Source of the DNA: GCA-2737725 sp033763995
GTDB lineage: Bacteria > Pseudomonadota > Alphaproteobacteria > Rhodospirillales > Rhodospirillaceae
NCBI GenBank assembly: GCA_033763995.1
Contig: JANRJL010000032.1
Coordinates: forward strand, 62,001-126,000
Direction of reading: 5' to 3'
DNA: 64,000 bases
In this document: in pieces, positions 35,701 through 43,666 of the stretch
Numbering within the stretch: position 1 is the first letter of the stretch
Layout of the letters: each line of letters starts with the position of its first letter
The notes under the pieces: generated by a model
What the model saw: the letters and a program-made list of their open reading frames with translations, nothing else
Told to the model about the DNA's origin: nothing
The model's database searches: none
Program-made: the position numbers and the translations under genes

Positions 35701-36246
35701 CGGCATGACGCTAATGGTGCGGCCCCGGGTGACGATGCTGGCGGTGACTTGAGCGCCGTCGATGACGATGGTGGCCGAGCCGTAAGGATCGTCGATGATG
35801 CCGCCGCGCCAGACGATGTTGCCCAGGTCGTCGCGCTCTTGGCTCAGCTTGACCACGCGCACGGAGAAGTCGTCGAACAGGTTCAAGTCGTGCTGGTTCG
35901 TCGCGCTGGCGATGCTTCCAGAGTCGTCCAGTTGCAGCGGCTGGGCGGTGAGCATGCCGTTCAAATGGTCGATATCGATGGCGACGCTGCGCGCGCGCAC
36001 GACGCGGGGTTCGGCCGCCAGCGCCCGTTCGCGATCCCCGCCGGGCGAGGGCGCGTCGGCGATGAACAGTTGACCGCCGGCGGCGGGAAGTCCGTTGATC
36101 TGCGCCTGGGTCGAGGGGCGATTGGCCTCGAGCGCCGGCGGCGGGTCGCGCCGGTCCTGGGCGGCGAGGGGCGCGGCGGTCAGCAGCGCGAGAAGCGCGG
36201 CGATCGCGCGAGCGGCCTCATGACGGCGACGAAGCGAGAACGACAT
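32788..36246 (-). CDS. Large secreted M12B-type metallopeptidase with tandem repeat modules
   Basis: A 1152-residue exported protein from the ATG at 36246, with a signal peptide (ARAIAALLALLTAAPLAAQ). The protease domain has the zinc-binding HEVGHNLGASHD (about residues 377-388) and a Met-turn segment DIMAYDDECD, as in reprolysin/adamalysin enzymes. It is followed by a GWQFTGWSGAC-type bacterial repeat module (cysteine-paired), then two tandem copies of a roughly 240-residue unit (each with SQSFLRF, IQHVLYRPADGTLTNLSTCD or its FQHVLY form, and ILDFGFPSS), and a C-terminal pre-peptidase-like (PPC) beta domain (ENFRLSLTAGQAYTIDVKGS). The repeated units are likely surface or binding modules. Substrate proteins are unknown. 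Confidence 0.88.
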   Translation of the reverse strand: MSFSLRRRHEAARAIAALLALLTAAPLAAQDRRDPPPALEANRPSTQAQINGLPAAGGQLFIADAPSPGGDRERALAAEPRVVRARSVAIDIDHLNGMLTAQPLQLDDSGSIASATNQHDLNLFDDFSVRVVKLSQERDDLGNIVWRGGIIDDPYGSATIVIDGAQVTASIVTRGRTISVMPAADGSHVIREVNERSSRAAFDPASRVDDWVKPPRPEGVAPTLPQQRTGDRPQDHAANTLRILVVYTAKAAGDIANMSSTVSLAMADLNTTLANSQTHTVAQLVGLERVTYTEGTSSSAILDDASNRVGDFARIHDMRAVVDADLVAVLASYGNENCGIAWKNDDIDQFPNSLASYVRYGVSVTNSLNCLPSTFTHEVGHNLGASHDRFVEKDAVAGPQGYNYGYIDTTARFRDIMAYDDECDSLNISCPRIQYFSNPSINYNGRPIGVPDSDPKAANNARKLREIAPSIARLDEFTNNPATPMLAVFVTGTGTVTSSAGGINCGQTCAASITGGGQVTLTAAAAAGWQFTGWSGACSGTAPCAVTMSTSRNVQATFQPSLRLGTVYSSAQGSSQSFLRFANTGSSAGTVNVLLADSSTGQAMGTWTSSSIAAGAALQVPITTVETALTPGTAKPQYFAAAVQSQMTGYIQHVLYRPADGTLTNLSTCDAGVTVNATQVANVHTTILDFGFPSSIAVTNTGSSSATATLGIFDSTNGARLGTYTTSSIPANSQAIISIATIESSTGIRPTSTQYHYTVKLEGTFTGSLQHLVNNLGKGVITDMTTVCTYGTVSTPPSTLALRQPGPVFSSAQSASQSFLRFFNTGTTAGTVNVALHNSATGANVGSWTSPSIPAGASAQYPITTVETGLNAGVTKPQYYTTLLQTQISGFFQHVLYRPADGTLTNLSTCDAGVASSPGNLINVHSSILDFGFPSSVVVSNPGTSAVTATLGIFDARNNARLGTYTTASVPAGGRLIIPIATIQAAIGYTPASDVYHYVIKAEGTFTGFLQHLVTNSTAGVITDMTTMCQLPASAVRYNNCYPTSCNISLGTPANGQIKRPGGGYENFRLSLTAGQAYTIDVKGSSTGDGTLVRPYVYIFDTSGTVVKDGGGGGTGTNARLSFTPATTGNHTIQVTVYIYTNNAGTFTVTVN

Positions 36247-36550
36247 GCTTGCGATCTCTTGCATTTGTCCCGGTGGACGCCGCGGCGCGCGGCGCCCGGC
36301 CACGGGCTCGGTCTTTTCAACTATAAGTCGCGGGCGGCAATTGTAAACGCGGCACATGCCCCTCGGGTTGCCGGGGTATTCGCGATATATTTCATGGAAT
36401 TGCGGCGGATTTCAGCCCGCTCCAGGCCGCGCCGGCGGGCAATTTAACCAATCCTTAGCCAGCGATTCCTAGAGTAGGGGCGTGGGACTCTGAATCGGCG
36501 GCCTTTGCTCCGCCGGTTCCCAAATAAAAACGGACTCGAACCGGATCGTC
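36247..36550. other. Divergent promoter region of metallopeptidase and SPOR lipoprotein
   Basis: About 300 bases with no gene seen. It contains AT-rich patches (36375-36405 and 36520-36535) likely to hold the two divergent promoters; no clear hexamer pair or repeat stands out. Confidence 0.5.
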
Positions 36551-38173
36551 ATGATGCTCGGGACACCCTTTTTTGCCGCTCGGCCCTTGGCGCGCACGCT
36601 GCGCATGGTTGTGATCGCGGGCGCGTCGCTGACCCTGGCCTCATGCGCGGGCTTGTCCAATTCCGGGCTGTTCCCGGAATTCGGCGGCGGCGCGGAGACG
36701 ACGTCGGCGCCCGCCGATACGATGATTGATGCACAGCCGCTGGCGCAACAAGCGGTTGACCCCTTGAGCGCACCGCCGCCCGATGCCATGGCTGCCGCGG
36801 GCACCGCAGGCGATGGCTCGCAACGTGTACCCTTGGGGGCCTTGACGGCGGGCGATCTCGCCGCGGGAACCGCGCCCAAGCCGGCGCCCGCTGCACGAAC
36901 AGGGCCCGCGCCGCTCGTGCCATCGGGCCAGCCGAGTGCCGCACCCAAACCGGCCATGCCTGCTGCGCCGGCGCCGCAACCGCAAGCCGCGCCAACGCCG
37001 GCGATGCAGGCTCAGGCTCCTCAAGCGGCTGCGCCACAAGCGCCAATGCCGGCGGCCGCCGCACCGCCCGCCCCGACGCCTCCGTCACCACCGTCCGCGT
37101 CTGTCGCGCCGGCCATCGTGGCGCCAATGCCGACGCCGGCGCCGGCGCCGGCGCCGACACCAGCGCCGTCGCTACCGTCCGTGGCAACTGCGCAGCCCGC
37201 GCCACCGGCGGCGATCGAGTTCACGCCCGACGCGGTCATGGCGCCGGATCCGGCGTCCGTCTCGCAAGCGCGTGAGTTCGTTCCCGCGCAGATCGGCGCC
37301 GCAGCGCCCCTGGGCGTCATGAGCACCTCCGGTGCGCCGCGGCTGACCTTGGCCGACAGCAACATCATGCGCCGCTTCCAAGCGTTATCGATGCTGCTCG
37401 ACGACGGCCTGATCACGCAGGAAGAGCATGACAAGCGCCGCGCGGCGAACGTCGGCGCTATGCTGCCCTACTCGAAGGAACCGCCGGGCATCGGGCTTGA
37501 CCGCGCCGTGCCCTCGGCCAATGCCATCGCGGCGCGCTTGCAGGCCTTGGGCCGCTCGTTGGAAATGCGCGCCATCACGCCCCGTCAGCATTCGCTGGAA
37601 CGCCTGACGATCCTGAACTCGCTGATGCCCGAACGTCCCGACCCGCGCGCGCCCCGCATGGCGCCGCCGTCCGACATGTTTGCCGTGGCCGATGCGGCCG
37701 CGCGCCTGGGGCTGCTGCGCGAAGAGAATCTGATCAGCGAGGATGAATTCGAAGCCGAGAAAGCCGCCATGGACCGCCTCATGCGGGGCGGCGATGCCGG
37801 CGTGGACAAGAAGGGCACGGCCACGGCCGCGCCGGCCAAAGCCACCCCGGCAGCGGCAAGCGCCGACTCCATGGCCGCCGAAGCCGCCAATGATCCGCTG
37901 GCCTCGCAGAAATTCCGCGGACCGGTGTTGCACTTGGCCTCGTTCCGCACCGAGCAGGCCGCGCGCAACGCCTATGCGCAAGCCATCGCGAAAAATCCCG
38001 CGCAATTCGCCAATCTCAAGCCCGAGTACCGCAAGACCGATCTGGGCGAGAAGCAGGGCATCTTCTATCGCCTGCTGGTGGGCCCCTTCAGCTCGCTGTC
38101 GGAGGCCGAGGCCGCCTGCATCGAGATGAAGAAGGTCGATCAGTTCTGCCGCTCGACGCCGGACGGGTCGTAA
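36551..38173 (+). CDS. Pro/Ala-rich SPOR-domain lipoprotein with SHOCT-like segments
   Basis: A 540-residue protein with a lipobox SLTLASC (Cys32), a long Pro/Ala-rich linker (residues about 100-215), two SHOCT-like helical segments (FQALSMLLDDGLITQEEHDK near 278-297 and LGLLREENLISEDEFEAEKA near 385-404), and a C-terminal SPOR domain (GPVLHLASFRTEQAARNAY and YRLLVGPFSSLSEAEAACI). SPOR domains bind denuded peptidoglycan at division sites. The combination suggests an outer-membrane lipoprotein that spans to the cell wall. The SHOCT-like units are unusual in such a protein. Start could be either of the first two ATG codons. Confidence 0.82.
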   Translation: MMLGTPFFAARPLARTLRMVVIAGASLTLASCAGLSNSGLFPEFGGGAETTSAPADTMIDAQPLAQQAVDPLSAPPPDAMAAAGTAGDGSQRVPLGALTAGDLAAGTAPKPAPAARTGPAPLVPSGQPSAAPKPAMPAAPAPQPQAAPTPAMQAQAPQAAAPQAPMPAAAAPPAPTPPSPPSASVAPAIVAPMPTPAPAPAPTPAPSLPSVATAQPAPPAAIEFTPDAVMAPDPASVSQAREFVPAQIGAAAPLGVMSTSGAPRLTLADSNIMRRFQALSMLLDDGLITQEEHDKRRAANVGAMLPYSKEPPGIGLDRAVPSANAIAARLQALGRSLEMRAITPRQHSLERLTILNSLMPERPDPRAPRMAPPSDMFAVADAAARLGLLREENLISEDEFEAEKAAMDRLMRGGDAGVDKKGTATAAPAKATPAAASADSMAAEAANDPLASQKFRGPVLHLASFRTEQAARNAYAQAIAKNPAQFANLKPEYRKTDLGEKQGIFYRLLVGPFSSLSEAEAACIEMKKVDQFCRSTPDGS

Positions 38174-38180
38174 CCCGTCC

Positions 38181-39137
38181 CTACATCGGCTCGTCGAAAA
38201 ACGCGCGCGCGTCGGCGGCGGTCTTCTCCGGCGCTTCGTGCACGGCCATGTGGCCGACGCCGGGATAGCTGATCAGCCGCACCGACTTCGCCGCCGTCAT
38301 TAAATCGACGATTTGCTTGCCCTGATCGACGGTGACCACCGGGTTGGCCTCGCCCCACATGATCAGCGTCGGCTGGGTGAGGCCGCGAATGAGGGTGTCG
38401 ACGTCGCCCGAGACGTACTGGCGCATGCGGGTGATTTCCGCCGCGCGTTGGCCCTCGCGGCGCATCAGCTCCCACCACTGCGTGGTGAGTTGATCGGTCA
38501 CCTTGCTCTTGTCGCCGAAGCCGTTGTTGAGCAGGCCCGCGAACATCGCCTTGGGCGTGATGTATTTGACGAGATCGATGCCCGGCGGCAGGGGCGGCGG
38601 CGTGTCGCGCCCGCGCACGCGGGTATTGAGCGCTCCCGGGCTCAGCAGAATCAGTTTCTTGACTTGGTCGGGGTGGCGGCTCGCGTAGTGGATGGCAATC
38701 GTGCCGCCCATGGACGTGCCCGCCATGGAGAATGTCGTCAGGTTCAGTTCAGCAACCAGTTTTTCGACCAAATCGACGGTACGCTTGAGCGTGTAATCGC
38801 CCGAAGGGTCCTGGCCCGTGAGGCCATGGCTGGTGAAGTCGAAGCGCACGATGCGGTACTTATCCTTCAGCGCCGCAACCCAGGGGTCCCACATCAACAG
38901 GCTGTCGAAGTGGGCGTGGATTAGCATGATGACTTCGCCGTCGCGCGGGCCTTCGTCGCGGTAGTGCATGCGCACGCCGTCGAGCATGACGAATTTCGAT
39001 TCGGCGTTGCCGTATTTCTTCTCCAGCTCGGCGGCGGGGATGTCGCGGTAGTAGGCCGCGCCGACGACGAAACCCAGGCCCAGCACCACGGCCAACGAGC
39101 CGACGATCCAGCCCAGAACGCGGAGGAATTTTTTCAT
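38181..39137 (-). CDS. Alpha/beta hydrolase with signal anchor
   Basis: A 318-residue hydrolase with an N-terminal membrane anchor (LRVLGWIVGSLAVVLGLGFVVGAAY). The fold elements are MLIHAHFDSLLMWDPW, RFDFTSHGLTG, the nucleophile GTSMGG (Ser about 146) and a C-terminal His in GVGHMAVHEAP. The acid position, usually GxxDxxV, reads WGEANPVV, so Asp appears replaced by Asn; another acidic residue may serve or activity may be reduced. Family members hydrolyse esters, epoxides or haloalkanes. It is convergent with the SPOR gene (7 bases between stops). Confidence 0.87.
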   Translation of the reverse strand: MKKFLRVLGWIVGSLAVVLGLGFVVGAAYYRDIPAAELEKKYGNAESKFVMLDGVRMHYRDEGPRDGEVIMLIHAHFDSLLMWDPWVAALKDKYRIVRFDFTSHGLTGQDPSGDYTLKRTVDLVEKLVAELNLTTFSMAGTSMGGTIAIHYASRHPDQVKKLILLSPGALNTRVRGRDTPPPLPPGIDLVKYITPKAMFAGLLNNGFGDKSKVTDQLTTQWWELMRREGQRAAEITRMRQYVSGDVDTLIRGLTQPTLIMWGEANPVVTVDQGKQIVDLMTAAKSVRLISYPGVGHMAVHEAPEKTAADARAFFDEPM

Positions 39138-39182
39138 GCGTGTCTCCAGTTATACTCGCGGATGGCCGCCACTCACTCCACC

Positions 39183-39273
39183 GTCATCACCCGGTTTAAC
39201 CGGGTGATCCAGGGCCGACAAACGCTGTCCGAGCATATGACCCTGGACCCCCCGAATAAATCGGGGGGTGACA
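39183..39273. repeat. GTCATCACCC-type double palindrome (copy 3)
   Basis: Arms GTCATCACCCGG/CCGGGTGATCCAGGG and CCCTGGACCCCCCGA/TCGGGGGGTGAC surround a central region. Same begin-GTCAT, end-GTGAC layout as the other copies. It sits between the hydrolase start and the PON-like gene end. Confidence 0.85.
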
Positions 39274-39315
39274 TTAACATTAATAAGGTGTGTTGCGATG
39301 TCGCGTATTTCACAC

Positions 39316-40380
39316 TCACATCGGCTTCTCGCACAACATCACCTTTTTGTCGGTGATGGAGCCCAGCAGCATCTTGTCGCCCAACGTCGCGGCGACACTG
39401 CCCGCCGAAATCACGTCGCCCGTGCTGAAAAACACTTGCGTGGCGGTCGTCGATTGGGCCGGAACGCGGAACACCTGCGTCGGCGCCTCTTTGGTGGCAT
39501 CGGCGAATTGCCGCACCAGGGCGATGGCGTCGGCATGGGCCGTCACCCACAACGCGCCATCCTCGGCGACGTCGATGTTGTCGGGCAGGCTGGGAAGATC
39601 GATTTGGCCTTTCGGCGATAGCGTTCCACTCGCGGGTTCGCGCGCCCATATCGATACGCGCTGGCCCTGGGTTTCGGCGACATAGATGGTGGACAAATCG
39701 GCCGAGGCATTGATGCCGCCGGGGGCGGCCAGTCCGGCGGCGGCCACCGAGAATTTCGCGCCGTCGTAGTAGGTGATCTGCGCCAAGGCCGCGCCGAACA
39801 CCATCTCGCGCATGCGGCCCAGCCCGTTGGTCGCTCCCGAGTCATTGGCGATGTAGAACTGGCGCGGGCCCACGGCCTGAATGTCGTTGGGCCGGATCAG
39901 CAGCGGGTCTTCGACCGTTTGCTTGTGCTCATAGCGGCCGTCGGCATTGGCCTCGAAAATTTCAACACGGTGCGGCTTGCCGGGCGGATGGCTGATGACG
40001 AACAGCACGCGCGCGCCCTCCGGCGCGACGAACAACGACATGCCGTGGGGGCGAAATTCGGGCGGATCGGCGACCAGCGCCGGTTCGATCTTGGGCGCGG
40101 CGGCGGTGAGGTCGACGCGGCCCACGGTGCCGAAGGTCGGCGGGCCCGCGACGCCGCCCCGGCGGTCGAGCCACGAGACGAGGGCCAGTTGACGCTCGCG
40201 GTCGATCAGGATGTCCTCGCCGCTCTTGCCTTGGCCGTCGATGGCCGTGCAGGCGGTGACTTGCTCGGGTCCGCGATCCACCCCGGCCCCGGAGCGGGCG
40301 TAAAACACGGTCATTAGCGCGCCGACGACGATTACCATCAGCGCGACGACGATCCCCAAGCCCTTCAACGCGGGTTTCAT
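39316..40380 (-). CDS. Paraoxonase/SMP-30-like beta-propeller protein, membrane-anchored
   Basis: A 354-residue protein with an N-terminal signal anchor (GLGIVVALMVIVVGALMTVF) and a six-bladed propeller related to serum paraoxonase/arylesterase: EDILIDRERQLALVS, PHGMSLFVAPEGARVLFVIS, RPNDIQAVGPRQFYIANDSG, GGINASADLSTIYVAETQG. The Asn and Asp residues in the NDI and NDSG segments are at the calcium-binding positions of that family. Activity could be lactone or ester hydrolysis in the periplasm. A related lipoprotein is encoded at 44532-45665. It begins 4 bases after the upstream ABC binding protein's stop on the same strand, so they may form an operon. Confidence 0.82.
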   Translation of the reverse strand: MKPALKGLGIVVALMVIVVGALMTVFYARSGAGVDRGPEQVTACTAIDGQGKSGEDILIDRERQLALVSWLDRRGGVAGPPTFGTVGRVDLTAAAPKIEPALVADPPEFRPHGMSLFVAPEGARVLFVISHPPGKPHRVEIFEANADGRYEHKQTVEDPLLIRPNDIQAVGPRQFYIANDSGATNGLGRMREMVFGAALAQITYYDGAKFSVAAAGLAAPGGINASADLSTIYVAETQGQRVSIWAREPASGTLSPKGQIDLPSLPDNIDVAEDGALWVTAHADAIALVRQFADATKEAPTQVFRVPAQSTTATQVFFSTGDVISAGSVAATLGDKMLLGSITDKKVMLCEKPM

Positions 40381-40384
40381 CGAT

Positions 40385-41914
40385 CTACTCCGCCAGCTTG
40401 ATATTCTCGAATTCGATGCCCGCGACGCGCGATGAAAAGGCCTTCACGCGCGGCGACAGCGCGATCAAGTTCGGGAAATCCACCAAGTACAGCGCCGGCG
40501 GATTATCGAGCATCCTCGCCATGATGCCCTGCAGCAGTTTCAACCGGGTGGCCTCGTCCATGGCCTGATTGCTCTGCTTGATCAGCGGCACGACTTCGGG
40601 ATCGCAGAAGAACGCCGCGGGCTTCAGGCACGAGAAGTACTCGATGGGCCGGATGGCGTCATGGAAGGGCGCGGAATTCCACGTCAACGAGAAGGCGTCG
40701 ATGTCGCCCCACTCGTTGGTGCCGTACTTGCGCAGCCAGTTGGCGAAGGTGGAGGATCGTAGTTCGACCTTCACGCCGACCTCGCCCAAGTCCGCCGCCA
40801 TTTTCTGGTACAGCGCCGTGTCGGAATTGCCGAGGTTGGTCAGCACCTCGATGCGCAGTGGAAAGCCGTCGGCATATCCGGCCTCGGCCAGCAGCGCCTT
40901 GGCCTTGGCGGGATCGTAAGGATAGGGCTTGAGATCGGGATTGAAGCCGAAGGTCACCGCCGTGGCCCCCTGCGAGGCGGGGGCTGCGATGCCGCCTAGA
41001 ATGTCGCGGGCCATGGATTCGCGGTTCACCGCGTAATTGAGGGCCTGGCGCACGCGCTTGTCCTTCAGGGGCGCGGCGTCGGGCCGCTCGGTGCGGAACG
41101 CGACGCTCATGACCACGCCGATCTGCGTGCTTTTCACCGTGAAGCCCGCGTCGGTCAGCAGCTTGGCGTCTTCCGGACCCGGTGCGATGGAGATGTCGAT
41201 CTGGTTCGACAGGAGAGCCTGCACGCGCGAGGCGGTCTCGGCGATGTTGAGCAGTTCCACCGTCGTGATCTGCGACGTCTTGCCGTCGACCGTGGCCCGC
41301 CAGGCGTCGGGGACCAGTTCATACTTGATGCGCGCGTTGCCGCGACCCCATTCCACCAGGCGGTAAGGGCCCGTGCCGATGGGTTTGAGGGCAAAAGCAT
41401 CCGGCCCCATGCTCTTCCACGCGGCGGGCTCGACCATCAGCACGATGTTCAGCCGCTTGGGCAAGACCGCGTCGGGCTCCGCCGTGGTGAATTCCACCGT
41501 CAGATCGTCGACGGCACGCACGCCGACGATGCCGCGCAACTCGGCGGCGATCAGGTATTTCTGGGACTCCGGCGATTTCAGAATGTTGACGACGTCGACG
41601 ACGGTCTGGGCGTTGAACGCCACGCCGTTGTGGAATTTCACGTTGGGCCGAAGCTTGAACTCCCACGTCGTCGGCGTGGCGTTGCGCCAGCTCAGCGCCA
41701 GGGCCGGGGCCAACTTGCCTTCGGTGTCCAATTTGGTCAGCGCGTCGTACATGGGGATCCAGCTGGTGCTGGCCGGCGGGCCCACCGCCGAATAGGGGTT
41801 GCCCAAGGTCGGCGGCGCCTGCGTGCCGCCGACGCGCAAGGTGGCGGCCTCCGCGCCAACACTCACTAACATTGTCATTCCCGCGAAGGCGGGAATCCAA
41901 CTTTTTGGTTTCAT
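40385..41914 (-). CDS. ABC transporter substrate-binding protein (family 5) with repeat-derived signal peptide
   Basis: A 509-residue peptide/opine-type binding protein from the ATG at 41914. Core motifs are MYDALTKLDTEGKLAPALAL, WEFKLRPNVKFHNGVAF, KPIGTGPYRLVEWGRG, RVRQALNYAVNRESMA. The first residues are MKPK followed by SWIPAFAGMT, which is the translation of a GTCATTCC-family repeat, and then MLVSVGAEA/ATLRV, giving n-region, h-region and an AxA site. A shorter start at 41878 would leave only about 10 residues before the mature protein, too few for export. No SD is obvious for either. Paralogue of 22920-24413, with the same repeat at the same place. No transport partners adjacent. Confidence 0.9.
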   Translation of the reverse strand: MKPKSWIPAFAGMTMLVSVGAEAATLRVGGTQAPPTLGNPYSAVGPPASTSWIPMYDALTKLDTEGKLAPALALSWRNATPTTWEFKLRPNVKFHNGVAFNAQTVVDVVNILKSPESQKYLIAAELRGIVGVRAVDDLTVEFTTAEPDAVLPKRLNIVLMVEPAAWKSMGPDAFALKPIGTGPYRLVEWGRGNARIKYELVPDAWRATVDGKTSQITTVELLNIAETASRVQALLSNQIDISIAPGPEDAKLLTDAGFTVKSTQIGVVMSVAFRTERPDAAPLKDKRVRQALNYAVNRESMARDILGGIAAPASQGATAVTFGFNPDLKPYPYDPAKAKALLAEAGYADGFPLRIEVLTNLGNSDTALYQKMAADLGEVGVKVELRSSTFANWLRKYGTNEWGDIDAFSLTWNSAPFHDAIRPIEYFSCLKPAAFFCDPEVVPLIKQSNQAMDEATRLKLLQGIMARMLDNPPALYLVDFPNLIALSPRVKAFSSRVAGIEFENIKLAE

Positions 41915-41966
41915 CAGTGTCAGTCTCGAACCGAGCAAGCTGGACCCCCGCTTTCGCTGGGGTGAC
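41874..41966. repeat. GTCATTCC-type double palindrome (copy 4), overlapping a signal peptide
   Basis: Arms GTCATTCCCGCGAAGGCGGG and ACCCCCGCTTTCGCTGGGGT with GTCAT/GTGAC ends. The left arm lies inside the start of the ABC binding-protein gene on the minus strand and encodes SWIPAFAGMT of its signal peptide. Confidence 0.88.
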
Positions 41967-42022
41967 AATAAAATGATACGAGAAAACACTCGCCTAAACA
42001 CATCACACCTCGTCTAACCCGA

Positions 42023-43519
42023 TCACATATGTGCCACGACGGTCTTGGTTTCCAAATAGAGATCGAGGCTTTCCTTGCCGAATTCGCGGCCCCAGCCCGA
42101 TTGCTTGAACCCGCCGAAGGGCGCGTTGATGCCCGCCAGGCCGTGGGTGTTGATGCCCATGGTGCCGGCCTTGATGCGCGCGGCCAGCTTGTGGGCGATG
42201 GGCAGCGTCTTGGTCCACACGCTGCCGACCAGGCCGTAGTCGGTGTCGTTGGCCATGCGGGCGATCTCGTCCAGGTCGTCGGTGTCGAAGCTTTGCGCGC
42301 ACACGACGGGCCCGAAAATCTCCTCGCGCACGATTTTCATGTCGCGGTTGGTGTTGGCGAAGACCGTGGGTTCCATGAAGAAGCCCTTGCACTCGAGGCG
42401 CTTGCCGCCGGTGACCAACGTCGCGCCCTCCTTGGGCCCCGCCGCGACGAAGCCCTGCACGCGCGCGAGTTGTTCGGCCGAGACGAGGGGCCCGATCATG
42501 TTGGCGGGGTCGAGACCGGATCCGATCTTCATGCCCTTGGCGAAGGCGGCCACGCCCTCGACGACTTGGTTGTAGATGGACTGATGCACGAACAACCGGC
42601 TGCCGCACATGCAGTTCTGGCCCTGCAGGAAGAACGCGGCACAGGCCGCCGCCGGACTGGCGCGTTGCAAGTCAGCGTCGGGGAAGATGATGAACGGCGA
42701 CTTGCCGCCGAGTTCCAGCGAGATCTTCTTCAAGTTGCCCGCCGCCGCCTTCAAGATGATGCGGCCCACCTCGGTGGAGCCGGTGAAGGCGACCTTGTCG
42801 ACATCACGGTGCGCGGTCAGCGCCGCGCCCGCTGTTTCGCCATAACCCGTGACGATGTTGACCACGCCGTCGGGTACGCCCGCTTCACGCACGATCTCAC
42901 CCAAGATCAGCGCCGTCAGCGGCGTTTGCTCGGCGGGTTTGAGCACGACGGTGCAGCCCGTGGCCAGGGCCGGACCTAGTTTCATGGCCGCCATGCCCAG
43001 CGGATAGTTCCAGGGCGTGATTTGGCCCACGACGCCGATGGGTTCCTTGCGGGTGTAGGTCAGCACCTCGGCGCCCGTGGGCGGCGGATCGACGGCGATG
43101 GTGTCGCCGAAAATCTTGGTGGGCCAACCGGCGTAGTAGCGGAACATGTTGGCCGCCAGCGGCACGGCCATGCCGCCCGCGGGGTTCAAGGGCATGCCGT
43201 TGTCGAGGATTTCCACCTGGGTCAGTTGCGTGCCGCGCGCCTCGATGAGGTCGGCGATCTTCCACAAGATTTTGGCGCGTTCCGAGGGGCCCATCTTGGG
43301 CCACGGGCCGCTGTCGAAGGCGCGCCGCGCGGCTTTGACCGCCTGGTCGATGTCGGCGGCCTCGCCGGCCGGGACCGAGCCGATCTTGTCCTCCGTGGCG
43401 GGATCGAAAACGTCGAGGGTCTTGCCCGAGGCCGCGCGCACCCATTGGCCGTCGATCAGCATTTTGTGCTCGCGGGCCAGGAAGGCGGTGGTCTCCGCGG
43501 CCAGGGCAGGTGCCGTCAT
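42023..43519 (-). CDS. NAD(P)-dependent aldehyde dehydrogenase
   Basis: A 498-residue aldehyde dehydrogenase of the ALDH superfamily, oxidising an aldehyde to the carboxylate. Motifs: GQITPWNYPLGM (cofactor domain), FTGSTEVGRII, ELGGKSPFIIF (catalytic Glu about 269), and the nucleophile in GQNCMCGSRL (C303, with C305 close by), then EIFGPVVCAQSF and PFGGFKQSGWGREFG. Length and motif order are those of ALDH1/2-type enzymes. It may process aldehydes from the nearby oxidoreductases; an AT-rich TATATATA stretch (43542-43551) precedes it and may hold its -10 box. Confidence 0.94.
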   Translation of the reverse strand: MTAPALAAETTAFLAREHKMLIDGQWVRAASGKTLDVFDPATEDKIGSVPAGEAADIDQAVKAARRAFDSGPWPKMGPSERAKILWKIADLIEARGTQLTQVEILDNGMPLNPAGGMAVPLAANMFRYYAGWPTKIFGDTIAVDPPPTGAEVLTYTRKEPIGVVGQITPWNYPLGMAAMKLGPALATGCTVVLKPAEQTPLTALILGEIVREAGVPDGVVNIVTGYGETAGAALTAHRDVDKVAFTGSTEVGRIILKAAAGNLKKISLELGGKSPFIIFPDADLQRASPAAACAAFFLQGQNCMCGSRLFVHQSIYNQVVEGVAAFAKGMKIGSGLDPANMIGPLVSAEQLARVQGFVAAGPKEGATLVTGGKRLECKGFFMEPTVFANTNRDMKIVREEIFGPVVCAQSFDTDDLDEIARMANDTDYGLVGSVWTKTLPIAHKLAARIKAGTMGINTHGLAGINAPFGGFKQSGWGREFGKESLDLYLETKTVVAHM

Positions 43520-43666
43520 CGCAAACTCCGTTCAACGCGGGTCATATATATAAGCGCGGGGGACCCTAGCTGCCGGGCCGCGCGGGGGGCAAGGCGGGGC
43601 GGAGGAAATTTCCCCGGTTGTCGGGCGGTCAACCGAGGGATGGGCAATACAAACGCGGCGCGGCGT

